DNA of 20,398 bases, taken from positions 1-20,398 of the forward strand of contig CANMEW010000012.1 in the NCBI GenBank assembly GCA_947496905.1, written 5' to 3'. Shown here piece by piece: positions 1 to 6,907 of the stretch. The notes under the pieces were generated by a model that was not told the DNA's origin, made no database searches, and was given only the letters and a program-made list of their open reading frames with translations. Position 1 is the first letter of the stretch; the number at the start of each line of letters is the position of its first letter. Position numbers and translations under genes: made by a program. Source of the stretch: Rickettsiales bacterium (GTDB lineage Bacteria; Pseudomonadota; Alphaproteobacteria; Rickettsiales; UBA1997).

Positions 1-1
1 C

Positions 2-124
2 GTAAGAACAATTGGAATTCTCCGAGCTGAAGTAAAAATCGGAATGATGAATTTAGTCTACAACATGGTTCGTCTAGGACAGCTCCTCAAGCGAGACGGG
101 ATAGCTGCGTCCGCAGCAACCTAA
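2..124 (+). pseudogene. IS5-type transposase, C-terminal fragment
   Basis: An open frame enters from the left edge and gives 40 residues before TAA. It reads RTIGILRAEVKIGMMNLVYN and continues NMVRLGQLLKR. This pattern (R-T-I-G, then K-I-G-M-x-N-L-V-Y-N followed by basic residues) is the usual extreme C-terminus of IS5-family DDE transposases, just after the catalytic Glu region. Only the tail lies in the window, so whether the copy is intact upstream cannot be judged. A probable IS right end lies about 150 bp downstream at 272-290, a plausible distance for the 3' non-coding part of such an element. Family assignment is by motif recognition only. Confidence 0.7.
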
Positions 125-271
125 AACGGAAACCACAACCAAAAAACCGCAAGAAACATCAAAATTATTGCTAAATTAGGTGATAAAAATGAGATTTTCC
201 CCAACTGAATTTTTTATTCAGAAATTCGGAATCAAAAAATCTCTGGGATCAAAATTTACTTGGGTAAATTT

Positions 272-290
272 GGATTTTTAGAGGTTCCCT
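272..290 (+). repeat. Probable right terminal inverted repeat of the left-edge IS
   Basis: The sequence ggatttttagaggttccct resembles the right end of the larger inverted-repeat element at 622-1047 (ggtttttcagaggttcct), in the same orientation. It lies downstream of the transposase tail and immediately before an unrelated open fragment that runs to 394. The simplest reading is that this is the outer end of the IS whose transposase ends at 124. The matching left end would be outside the window. An 8-bp stem (252-259 with 264-271, loop ttgg) and a 6-bp stem (205-210 with 216-221) lie just inside it. Confidence 0.45.
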
Positions 291-394
291 TAAAAGAAGC
301 TAAGGCTGATGAGAATCCACGCTCTTTTGCTGAAGCCGCCCAAGCTGGAAAGTGGGGTAAAATTAAGAGTCCTAGTGGAGCCCACGAATTATAA
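291..394 (+). pseudogene. 3' remnant of an unidentified gene cut by the IS end
   Basis: Right after the IS-like end a frame reads LKEAKADENPRSFAEAAQAG, then KWGKIKSPSGAHEL and TAA at 392-394. The composition looks like real protein (Ala/Glu-rich helix, then a basic tail). The frame is open back to 209, but that upstream part overlaps the IS end and has no start codon. I do not recognise the family. It could be the tail of a gene interrupted by the IS, or chance. Confidence 0.3.
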
Positions 395-621
395 TTTTGT
401 TAAAAAATTTCCTGTCTAACCCAAATAAAAGTTCGCAGCTGTTTTTTGCTAACCAAAAATACGATGCGAACTTCTGTGTCCTCTTGTTGATACCTCTAAA
501 GCCAATAAAATCATGGTACCGAAATTTGGAGAACGGTTCGCAAGATACCCCACATGGACCACCATTTACAAAAATACCCAAAAATGGGCTTTGTTGCACA
601 ACCTCCCTCAATTCAAAATCT
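395..621. other. Gene-free stretch with one hairpin
   Basis: No convincing coding sequence is present on either strand. The short open frames overlap one another in several frames and resemble nothing I know. A 9-bp perfect stem (aagttcgca at 429-437 with tgcgaactt at 465-473, 27-nt loop) is visible. At 586-602 the sequence gggctttgttgcacaac looks like the terminal repeat of an IS903-type element, which would make this a further mobile-element remnant cut off by the element starting at about 622. That last point is weak. Confidence 0.35.
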
Positions 622-697
622 CTCTAGGAACCTCTGAAAAACCATCTTTTCCGGTAATTTTACTCGTAGGTTTTTTTATTTTTAATCGAACGAGTTG

Positions 698-716
698 CAA
701 GTGACAGAGTCACTTG
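698..716. repeat. Perfect hairpin, 8-bp stem
   Basis: caagtgac (698-705), loop aga, gtcacttg (709-716). It lies inside the inverted-repeat element at 622-1047 and is the first of a series of palindromes there. Confidence 0.7.
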
Positions 717-756
717 TGTCGTCAGATAAATTTGCTCGCGTAGGTTTCCGCGTTAA

Positions 757-775
757 AAAAATGCGAAGCATTTTT
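757..775. repeat. Perfect hairpin, twin of the one at 968-986
   Basis: aaaaatgc (757-764), loop gaa, gcattttt (768-775). The same 8-bp stem recurs 211 bp further on with loop gat. Both lie inside the element at 622-1047. The T-rich 3' arm would let the transcribed hairpin act as a weak terminator. Confidence 0.7.
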
Positions 776-788
776 AGCAAGAACGGGC

Positions 789-806
789 ATCGAGCTTAAG
801 CTCGAT
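789..806. repeat. 18-bp perfect palindrome
   Basis: atcgagcttaagctcgat is self-complementary over its full length with no loop. It lies inside the element at 622-1047. A dyad of this kind could be a cruciform or a dimer-binding site, but nothing else supports either role. Confidence 0.7.
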
Positions 807-937
807 CCCTGTGCTCGAATCGTACATAAAAGGTACGCTTTCTGCGCTCGGCACAATTTTTTTCCTAGGGATTCGCTTCGCTCATTCCCGTTTTACTTGA
901 AAATTTTATTTTTTATCGACAAGTCGCAAATTACTCA

Positions 938-951
938 GGCCTTACGGCCTT
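938..951. repeat. Short GC-rich hairpin
   Basis: aggcc (938-942), loop ttac, ggcct (947-951). Part of the hairpin series inside the element at 622-1047. Confidence 0.55.
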
Positions 952-967
952 GCGTCATTTGTCAGTT

Positions 968-986
968 AAAAATGCGATGCATTTTT
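968..986. repeat. Perfect hairpin, twin of the one at 757-775
   Basis: aaaaatgc (968-975), loop gat, gcattttt (979-986), followed by one more T and then AAG. The stem is identical to the copy at 757-775 and only the third loop base differs. Confidence 0.7.
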
Positions 987-1148
987 TAAGGTGTAGCCGT
1001 CACTTCAAACTCCTCGAAAAATCTAGGTTTTTCAGAGGTTCCTTAGGATTCAAAACTCCATTCGAAGTCTTTTGCAAAACTGAAATTACGAAATTAGTTG
1101 CGCTGGGGACTTGAATTCACCCAAGCTCTAAAGAAGCCCAAATTATCA

Positions 1149-1868
1149 ATGACTGATTTTTCACAAAGCAAAGAAGCATTTTTGGCGCTACCAAAACCAA
1201 AGGCGGTGATTTTTGACTGGGACAATACTCTGGTAGACACTTGGCCGCTAATTCAAACCGCAATTGATACTACCATGCAGACAATGGGTCGCGAGCCTTG
1301 GGGTTTGGAAAAAGTTCGCGACAATGTGCATAAATCAATGCGCGAATCTTTTCCGGAAATTTTTGGTGATGAATGGCTAAGAGCGGGCGAGATCTACAAA
1401 AACACCTACCAATCAATTCACCTGAATCAAATTCAACTTTTACCAAGAGCTTTAGAGCTAATGAACGCGCTGGAAGAGCGTGGTATCGTTCAATTTCTTG
1501 TTAGCAATAAAATCGGAATAACTTTGCGCAAAGAGGCTGAAAAACTTGGGGTGAATAAAAAGTTTTTTGCAATGATTGGAGCGAATGATGCATCGGCAGA
1601 TAAGCCAAGCAGAGAGCCGGTTGATCTCGCTTTAATGGGCAGCGATTTAGATCCAAAGAAAGATGAAATTTGGTTCATTGGCGACACTATTGCCGACGTG
1701 GAATGTGCCTATAATTCTGGTTGCCGCCCCATAATTTACGGCCATTCAACTCATCAAATTTCTAAAACAATTCCGCTAAATTTGTTGAGGGAGGGGAAAA
1801 ATAATTTAGGTGCAGTGCCTCTCTATTTTGATCACAACGACCTACTCAGGCATGTTAATTCCTTTTAG
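1149..1868 (+). CDS. HAD-superfamily phosphatase (phosphoglycolate phosphatase-like)
   Basis: A 239-residue haloacid-dehalogenase-type hydrolase, predicted cytosolic, which would dephosphorylate a small metabolite through an aspartyl-phosphate intermediate. All four HAD motifs are visible: motif I FDWDNTLVDT (D23 nucleophile, D25 acid/base), motif II LVSNK (S119), motif III Lys around K152 in ADKPSREP, and motif IV GDTIADVECA (D179, D183). The region between motifs I and II has the length and helical look of a C1 cap, as in Gph-type enzymes. I chose ATG 1149; an in-frame TTG at 1098 would add 17 residues outside the domain. The last 17 bases overlap the transporter gene. The substrate cannot be read from the sequence. 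Confidence 0.85.
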   Translation: MTDFSQSKEAFLALPKPKAVIFDWDNTLVDTWPLIQTAIDTTMQTMGREPWGLEKVRDNVHKSMRESFPEIFGDEWLRAGEIYKNTYQSIHLNQIQLLPRALELMNALEERGIVQFLVSNKIGITLRKEAEKLGVNKKFFAMIGANDASADKPSREPVDLALMGSDLDPKKDEIWFIGDTIADVECAYNSGCRPIIYGHSTHQISKTIPLNLLREGKNNLGAVPLYFDHNDLLRHVNSF

Positions 1869-3141
1869 GTCGCGTAGCGAAATCGCCTCGACTAGCTACA
1901 TTACTACTTCTCCACCATCCGACAAAAAAAAATTCCTCCAAACCGTTAATCTAACAAAAGATTTAATCGCGATTTTTTCTTCGATTTTTCTTTCTGCAAT
2001 TGGCTACGGAATCTTGATGGTGATGATCGCTTTTAAGCTAGAGCATCACATTAAAAACGAACTTCTAATGTCGGTTTCTACCGTCACTCAAATTGGTGCC
2101 GGAGTAATTTTTGCACGCTTCCTGCCCTTGATGGGACAAAAAACTGGGATGATCAACAGCATCTACATCGGCTCGCTAATCTCAGCTATTTGCGCTCTCT
2201 TACTCTACAGCTACCACGGATATTTTTTGTGGCTGGTGACAATTTTTTTTCTCGGCACTTCCTTTTTTATTTGTGGCGTCACTCGCAGCACAGTCATGAT
2301 CAACCTTGCGCCAACGCATATTCGCACCCTTGTAATTTCTTTCGGAACAATGCTAGTGGCGGTTGGCAATAGTTGCGGTCCGGTCATTTTGGAAATCACT
2401 AAAACTTCTGAGAGTCTTTCCTCTTTTGTCATCGCTAGCGGATTTTTTTTAGCATCAATGTTGCCGCTGCGGCGATTAAAAAAAATTGACTGCTCTATTC
2501 GCGAAGAAAAAAAAATCAGCCTTTGGCGCTACATCATGAACTCGCCAAAAATCATGTTTGCGGGCTTTGCCGTGCATTACGCGATGTCTTCAATGAGTGC
2601 GTTTCTAATTATTTACGGAATACAAATTGGATTTCCGCAATCGCAAGCTGCGCTGCTTTTATCCGTACTGCTTTTTGGAACAATTTTTTACATCCCTTTG
2701 GGCTACCTTACCGACATTCTAAATCGCAGAATGTTAATGATTTTTTTTTCGGTGCTTTCTTTGTTTCTCATTAGCCAACTCTATTTTTGCGAGGATCCGC
2801 AAAAAATTTACATTTTGTTATTTTTATCTTTCGGCGCCTTGTCCGGGATGAAGCTGCCAGCGGTTGTACTGATTAATGAAAAATACAAACCAACTCAACG
2901 TTTGGCGGTTAACAGTGCGTTTTCAAAATTTAGTTTGATTGGAAATATTCTCGGACTTTTCTGCACCGGAGCCTTCATGAAAAATTTTGGACCACATGGA
3001 CTGTGGATCTCCGTAATGATGGTCTTAATTTTATTTTTGATTTTCTGCTGCTTTAATTTTTTAAAAAAATTTCTCAGAAAAGAATTCAAGCCACGCGACT
3101 TATCCTTCTTCAATCAAAAAAATAACAATGAGCTGTTCTAA
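1852..3141 (+). CDS. Major facilitator superfamily (MFS) transporter
   Basis: A 429-residue polytopic inner-membrane protein. After a hydrophilic N-terminus of about 35 residues, hydrophobic segments recur along the whole length (first around IFSSIFLSAIGYGILMVM), consistent with about 12 membrane helices in two halves separated by a basic loop (LRRLKKIDCSIREEKKIS). The loop GYLTDILNRRMLM resembles the MFS signature between helices 8 and 9. Substrate unknown. ATG 1852 overlaps the HAD gene by 17 bp; an upstream in-frame GTG at 1810 is less likely. The 3' end overlaps the S49 peptidase gene by 14 bp, so the three genes are probably co-transcribed. The C-terminal tail is short and basic. Confidence 0.8.
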   Translation: MLIPFRSRSEIASTSYITTSPPSDKKKFLQTVNLTKDLIAIFSSIFLSAIGYGILMVMIAFKLEHHIKNELLMSVSTVTQIGAGVIFARFLPLMGQKTGMINSIYIGSLISAICALLLYSYHGYFLWLVTIFFLGTSFFICGVTRSTVMINLAPTHIRTLVISFGTMLVAVGNSCGPVILEITKTSESLSSFVIASGFFLASMLPLRRLKKIDCSIREEKKISLWRYIMNSPKIMFAGFAVHYAMSSMSAFLIIYGIQIGFPQSQAALLLSVLLFGTIFYIPLGYLTDILNRRMLMIFFSVLSLFLISQLYFCEDPQKIYILLFLSFGALSGMKLPAVVLINEKYKPTQRLAVNSAFSKFSLIGNILGLFCTGAFMKNFGPHGLWISVMMVLILFLIFCCFNFLKKFLRKEFKPRDLSFFNQKNNNELF

Positions 3142-3979
3142 CACTAACTGCCCGATCACTAAATTTTTCAGAAAAATATTCTGCTGCAATGTCGCTTCAA
3201 AAGTAGCTTGCGTCAACTTACACGGCGTCATTGGAAAAGATTCAAAACTTTCTTCCGGGCTTAATTTTGAAAATATTGCGCCACTTCTGAAGCGTGCTTT
3301 TGAAATTAAAAAAGTGAAGGCTGTGGCGCTGAACATCAACTCTCCCGGAGGTTCTCCGGTGCAATCAGAGTTAATTTTTAACTACATTCGCGAGCTAAGT
3401 TTAGAGAAAAAAATTCCGGTTTACACTTTCGCACAAGATGTTGCGGCATCAGGCGGATATTGGCTGCTTTTGAGTGGTGACGAAATTTACGCTCACAATT
3501 CTTCAATCATTGGAAGTATTGGCGTCATCTGTTCTGGATTTGGCTTTGTTGATCTCATCAAAAAAATTGGTGTTGATCGCCGCATTTACGCCGAAGGAAA
3601 AAGCAAAGCGATTCTCGATCCATTCTTACCAGAGGAAGGTGAAAATGTGGAGATTCTAAAAAATGCTCAGCGCGATATTTTTGAAAGCTTCAAAGAGTTG
3701 GTGGGATCAAGGCGCGCGGGGAAGTTGAAGGAATCGGAAGAAAGGCTTTTTACCGGGGCATTTTGGTCAGGAAAAAAATCTGTTGAGCTTGGGCTTGTTG
3801 ATGAAATCTGCGACATGCGCCGCAAGATGAAGGAGAAGTTCGGCGAGAAGGTAGAAATTATTCAAATTGTCGCAAAAAAAAGTTTCGTGAAAAGCTTTTT
3901 TTCTGAGAGGGCTAATCTTACAGAAGCTCTGTTTTCTAAGATTGAAGAGCGCATTAAGTTTAACCAATTCGGGCTTTAA
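3128..3979 (+). CDS. S49-family peptidase (SppA/SohB-type)
   Basis: A 283-residue ClpP-fold serine protease of family S49, known for cleaving membrane-embedded signal-peptide remnants with a Ser/Lys dyad. Visible landmarks: NINSPGGSP at residues 70-77 (oxyanion-side loop), DVAASGGYW with nucleophile Ser108, and AEGKSKAILDPF with Lys160 as the likely general base, 52 residues after the serine as in Bacillus SppA. It has the short, single-domain form, not the tandem form of E. coli SppA. The N-terminus (FFRKIFCCNVASKVACVN) is only weakly hydrophobic and Cys-rich, with no clear signal anchor, so its membrane attachment is uncertain. ATG 3128 overlaps the transporter gene by 14 bp; no Shine-Dalgarno is seen. 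Confidence 0.88.
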   Translation: MSCSNTNCPITKFFRKIFCCNVASKVACVNLHGVIGKDSKLSSGLNFENIAPLLKRAFEIKKVKAVALNINSPGGSPVQSELIFNYIRELSLEKKIPVYTFAQDVAASGGYWLLLSGDEIYAHNSSIIGSIGVICSGFGFVDLIKKIGVDRRIYAEGKSKAILDPFLPEEGENVEILKNAQRDIFESFKELVGSRRAGKLKESEERLFTGAFWSGKKSVELGLVDEICDMRRKMKEKFGEKVEIIQIVAKKSFVKSFFSERANLTEALFSKIEERIKFNQFGL

Positions 3980-4022
3980 ACTTAATTAAATTAGACGCAG
4001 AATAGACACGTCTCACTACTTG

Positions 4023-4043
4023 CCCTGAGCGCTTGTCGAAGGG
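4023..4043. repeat. CCTGAGC-TCGAAGG palindromic repeat, copy 1
   Basis: The core ccctgagcgcttgtcgaag (plus gg) is an imperfect palindrome (ccct/aggg outer stem). It belongs to a small extragenic repeat type (CCTTCGACAAGCTCAGG in reverse complement) that I know from many bacterial genomes. It lies between the S49 gene and mlaD. A second copy is at 5021-5039. Confidence 0.6.
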
Positions 4044-4073
4044 TTAACAACTAATCAATCGTATTCATTCACC

Positions 4074-4550
4074 ATGAACAAAACTCACAATTTTTTTGAA
4101 ATTTTTGTCGGAACTTTCGTTTTGTTCTGCGCGATTTTTTTTCTATTCAGCTCCGTAAAAAGCGCCAAAATAAACTCCACCGGTGGCTACCGCTTAATTG
4201 CAAAATTCGACAATATTGACGGCATTGCTGGGGGTAGTGATATAAAAATTTCTGGCGTTAAAATTGGCACTGTTGAGGACCAGTTTTTGGATGAGAAAAG
4301 CTTCCGTGCTACATTGAAATTGAACATCGATCAGAATGTGAAGCTCTCCTCAGACAGTTCTGCAAAAATTGTGTCAGAGGGTCTTCTTGGCTCAAAATAT
4401 TTGTCGATTACGCCGGGTGGTGATGAGGAAAATTTAAAAGATGGGGAAGAGATTGCATTCACTCAATCTTCTTCGAATTTAGAAGAGCTTTTGGGGAAAT
4501 TTATTTTTGGTTCTAGTGCCGACAAGGAGAAGAAAAATGAAAAAAAATAG
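4074..4550 (+). CDS. mlaD: MlaD-family outer-membrane lipid asymmetry protein
   Basis: A 158-residue substrate-binding subunit of the Mla phospholipid-transport ABC system. It is anchored in the inner membrane by one N-terminal helix (about residues 8-29, FFEIFVGTFVLFCAIFFLF) with a periplasmic MCE domain at about 38-118. The MCE landmarks are FDNIDGIAGGSDIKISGVKIG and the later SEGLLGSKYLSITPGG. The charged C-terminal tail ends in KEKKNEKK. Length fits the family. ATG 4074 is preceded by caccatg with no Shine-Dalgarno. It overlaps the DUF2155 gene by 14 bp, an arrangement familiar in Alphaproteobacteria. The other Mla components (mlaE, mlaF) are not in the window. Confidence 0.9.
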   Translation: MNKTHNFFEIFVGTFVLFCAIFFLFSSVKSAKINSTGGYRLIAKFDNIDGIAGGSDIKISGVKIGTVEDQFLDEKSFRATLKLNIDQNVKLSSDSSAKIVSEGLLGSKYLSITPGGDEENLKDGEEIAFTQSSSNLEELLGKFIFGSSADKEKKNEKK

Positions 4551-4992
4551 CTTTCTCGCACTCATTCTGATTTTTGATTTTCTCTCATGTCACTCTTTTG
4601 CTCAAGAGGCGCCGAAGTCAGAGAATCAGAATCCTGTCGAAGACTACAAACTGACGGTCGATAAAATTGACCCTTCGCGTTTTTACAATGTCGCTGTCAT
4701 TCAGGGTCTGAATAAAACCACTGCTAAAACTTCAATTTTTGAAATGAAAATTGGCGACAAGGTTAGGTTCGGACAACTCACCATTGCCGCCCTTAAATGT
4801 TGGCAGGCTTCGCTTGATCAAAAACCAGAAAGCAAAGTGCTCCTCGAAATTTTTGAAAATAAAAATGACGAGAATGGAGTTGCGGTTGAGAAAAGAATTT
4901 TTTACGGCTGGATGTTTGCCTCAAGCCCCTCCATCTCTAGCCTCGAACACCCCATCTACGACCTCACCGCCCTTAGCTGCAAAAATAAGTAG
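4537..4992 (+). CDS. DUF2155-domain secreted protein
   Basis: A 151-residue protein with an N-terminal signal peptide (MKKNSFLALILIFDFLSCHS, cleavage probably near FAQ-EA). The mature part carries a DUF2155 domain: IGDKVRFGQLTIAALKCW, then RIFYGWMFASSPSISSLEHP and the ending YDLTALSCKNK. C88 and C148 are placed to form a disulphide. The family is of unknown function and typical of Alphaproteobacteria, where it commonly lies near lipid-transport or envelope genes, as here beside mlaD. ATG 4537 has one of the few good Shine-Dalgarno sequences in the window (aaggag, 7 nt spacing), lying inside the end of mlaD, which supports translational coupling. Confidence 0.85.
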   Translation: MKKNSFLALILIFDFLSCHSFAQEAPKSENQNPVEDYKLTVDKIDPSRFYNVAVIQGLNKTTAKTSIFEMKIGDKVRFGQLTIAALKCWQASLDQKPESKVLLEIFENKNDENGVAVEKRIFYGWMFASSPSISSLEHPIYDLTALSCKNK

Positions 4993-5020
4993 GTGGCTCT
5001 GCTCATTATTTTTTCGTTCG

Positions 5021-5039
5021 TCCTGAGCTCGTCGAAGGA
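5021..5039. repeat. CCTGAGC-TCGAAGG palindromic repeat, copy 2
   Basis: tcctgagctcgtcgaagga matches the copy at 4023-4043 apart from the central bases and the outer pair. It lies in the 85-bp gap between two converging genes (DUF2155 and rfbB), where a hairpin could serve both as a terminator. Confidence 0.6.
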
Positions 5040-5077
5040 TGTTCCCCGTTCATGATTTTCGTCGCCCTGAAAGAAGT

Positions 5078-6076
5078 TCAAATCTTCTTAAAAAACCACT
5101 CCACAGTTTCACGTAGCCTCTCGGAAAAATCTTTCATCGGTCTAAATCCAAATTCTCTCTCAACTTTTGCATTACTGATCGCGTAACGCTGATCATGTCC
5201 AAGTCGATCAGTTACAAAAGTGATTTGCTGCTTGTAGGAAGTGCCATCCGCGCGCGGTTTTACTTGATCCAAGATTTCACAAATTTCACTAGCGAGTTCG
5301 AGATTTTCTTTTTCGCAATTGCCGCCGAAGCAATAAGTTTGACCAAGTACTCCTTTTTGTAGCGCCGCATGTATGCCAGCAGCGTGGTCTTCAACAAAAA
5401 TCCAATCGCGAATATTTTTACCATTGCCATAAAGAGGGATTATTTTGCCTGAGATTGCTGATAAAATTACCGTTGGGATGAATTTCTCGCGATGCTGATG
5501 TGGACCAAAATTGTTGGAGCAATTTGTGGTAATTGTTGGGAGGTCGTAAGTTTCGAACCAGGCGCGTACCAAGTGATCTGACGCCGCTTTTGAAGCTGAG
5601 TAAGGTGAGTTTGGTCGGTAAGGATTTTCTTCGTTAAATTTTGGATCAGTCAGTGAAAGTGAGCCGTAAACTTCATCGGTTGAAACATGTAAAAAACGAA
5701 ACTCTGATTTTTTTTTAGAGTCTAAATTTTTGAAATAACCAAGGGCACAATTCAGTAAATTGAAGGTTCCAACGATGTTAGTTTGGATGAAATTTTCTGG
5801 TGCGGCAATCGAATTGTCGACATGCGATTCGGCGGCAAAATTCACCAGAAAATCAATTTTTTCTTCACGTAAAATTTTTGTAACTAACTCGCGATCAGCG
5901 ATATCACCTTCAATAAGTTTGAAGTTACTGTTGTCAGCAACAGCCGACAAATTTTTTAAATCTGCTGCGTAAGTGAGCTTGTCGATAACGATGGCGCGAT
6001 GTCCAAGCGCACAAGTTTTTACGACAAAATGACTACCAATAAATCCGGCACCGCCGGTAATGAGGAAATTTTTCAA
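5078..6076 (-). CDS. rfbB: dTDP-glucose 4,6-dehydratase
   Basis: A 332-residue extended short-chain dehydrogenase that converts dTDP-glucose to dTDP-4-keto-6-deoxyglucose, the second step toward dTDP-rhamnose and other deoxysugars of LPS. Landmarks: NAD-binding TGGAGFIGSH (residues 7-16), AAESHVDNSI (81-90), the catalytic triplet T133-D134-E135 in STDEVYG, Y159 and K163 in YSASKAASDH, and NNFGPHQHREKFIPT and YGNGKNIRDWIFVEDHA for sugar-nucleotide binding. Length is slightly below the usual 340-360. The start is TTG at 6076: an in-frame stop lies a few codons upstream and the Rossmann fold begins at once, so no other start fits. The partner genes rfbA, rfbC and rfbD are not nearby. Confidence 0.93.
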   Translation of the reverse strand: MKNFLITGGAGFIGSHFVVKTCALGHRAIVIDKLTYAADLKNLSAVADNSNFKLIEGDIADRELVTKILREEKIDFLVNFAAESHVDNSIAAPENFIQTNIVGTFNLLNCALGYFKNLDSKKKSEFRFLHVSTDEVYGSLSLTDPKFNEENPYRPNSPYSASKAASDHLVRAWFETYDLPTITTNCSNNFGPHQHREKFIPTVILSAISGKIIPLYGNGKNIRDWIFVEDHAAGIHAALQKGVLGQTYCFGGNCEKENLELASEICEILDQVKPRADGTSYKQQITFVTDRLGHDQRYAISNAKVEREFGFRPMKDFSERLRETVEWFFKKI

Positions 6077-6112
6077 GGTTTGGGTTCAAAATTAATTAAG
6101 ATTTACGCAAAA

Positions 6113-6907
6113 ATGAAAATTGTCTCTTGGAACATTAACTCGCTGCGCTTGCGGCTTCCGCTGCTAAAGAAATTTGTTGAGCAAGACAATCCCGACGTGA
6201 TTTGTTTGCAGGAAATAAAAGTCTCCGACCCAGAATTTCCGCTGCTTGAGGTTAAGTCTCTAGGTTTTGATTTCGTCGAATTTTCTGGTGAAAAATCTTA
6301 CAATGGCGTTGCGATTCTTTCCAAATTTCCGCTGACAAAAATTGAGAAAATCGACGTGCTGAATTACGGTCAGAAGCGTCACATTTCTGCGGCGATTCAA
6401 ATAAATGGTGACGAAATTTTGCTACATAATTTTTACGTACCGGCGGGAGGAGATGCTCCGGATGTCGCGCTTAATCTAAAGTTCGACCACAAGTTAAAGT
6501 TTGTCGATTGGATGGGACAATATTTTTCTGCGAAAAAAAATCAGAAAATCATCATTCTTGGAGACTTCAACATCGCCCCTCTTGAGCATGATGTCTGGTC
6601 TCACAAGCAGTTACTCAAAGTTGTTTCGCACACGCCAATCGAGGTAGAAAAGCTTTCTCACTTGCAACGCAGCCTCAATTTCATTGACACGCATCGCTTT
6701 TTCACGCCAGAAAATGAAAAACTTTACAGTTGGTGGAGTTACCGCGCTGCCGATCCGCTTGGTGCAAATAAAGGCCGCAGACTTGATCACGTCTGGGTTA
6801 CTCCAAACTTAAAGCATCACATCAAGTCGATGAAAATTCATCGTGATTTTAGAATTGAAACTCAGCCATCTGATCACGTTCCTGTGGAAACTAGCTTTGA
6901 GTTTTGA
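6113..6907 (+). CDS. xth: Exodeoxyribonuclease III / AP endonuclease
   Basis: A 264-residue Mg-dependent EEP-fold nuclease of base-excision repair. It cleaves 5' of abasic sites and degrades 3' ends of duplex DNA in the cytosol. The catalytic residues fall almost at E. coli numbering: N7 in KIVSWNINS, E34 in CLQEIK, Y108 in NFYVPAGG, D151 and N153 in GDFNIAP, D225 in RRLDHVW, and H255 in SDHVP. Length matches the family. ATG 6113 is chosen because the domain begins there; the longer frame upstream would run over the divergent rfbB start. Its start codon is only 36 bp from the rfbB start. It overlaps the DUF167 gene by one base. Confidence 0.93.
   Translation: MKIVSWNINSLRLRLPLLKKFVEQDNPDVICLQEIKVSDPEFPLLEVKSLGFDFVEFSGEKSYNGVAILSKFPLTKIEKIDVLNYGQKRHISAAIQINGDEILLHNFYVPAGGDAPDVALNLKFDHKLKFVDWMGQYFSAKKNQKIIILGDFNIAPLEHDVWSHKQLLKVVSHTPIEVEKLSHLQRSLNFIDTHRFFTPENEKLYSWWSYRAADPLGANKGRRLDHVWVTPNLKHHIKSMKIHRDFRIETQPSDHVPVETSFEF

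Larger units (their letters stand above)
622..1047. mobile_element. MITE-like non-coding element with 18-bp inverted ends
   Basis: The left arm aggaacctctgaaaaacc (626-643) is perfectly complementary to the right arm ggtttttcagaggttcct (1026-1043). Similarity continues inward imperfectly (catcttttccgg at the left, against tagatttttcga in the reverse complement of the right). Left flank CTA and right flank TTA would fit the TA-containing targets of several IS5 subgroups. No coding sequence lies inside. The interior is filled with short hairpins, annotated separately. The ends resemble the IS end at 272-290 and the shorter element at 16255-16404. It is probably a non-autonomous element moved by the IS5-type transposase; the exact ends are uncertain by a few bases. 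Confidence 0.6.

Noticed and set aside
586..602. gggctttgttgcacaac as a true IS903-type terminal repeat
   Set aside because: It resembles such ends, but there is no matching inverted copy or transposase in the window, so it is mentioned only as a remark on the gene-free stretch.
372..611. Open frames on both strands at 372-704, up to 79 codons
   Set aside because: They overlap one another in several frames, lack start signals and resemble no family. The stretch lies among mobile-element remnants, so chance is the best explanation.
698..986. Hairpin array as a CRISPR or tandem-repeat array
   Set aside because: The palindromes differ in sequence and spacing, and there is no constant repeat with regular spacers and no cas gene.
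1098..1148. Longer HAD protein starting at TTG 1098
   Set aside because: It adds 17 residues outside the domain with a rarer start codon; ATG 1149 is the more economical start.
5999..6112. Longer exonuclease frame starting at 5999
   Set aside because: It would run over the start of rfbB on the other strand, and the nuclease fold begins exactly at ATG 6113.
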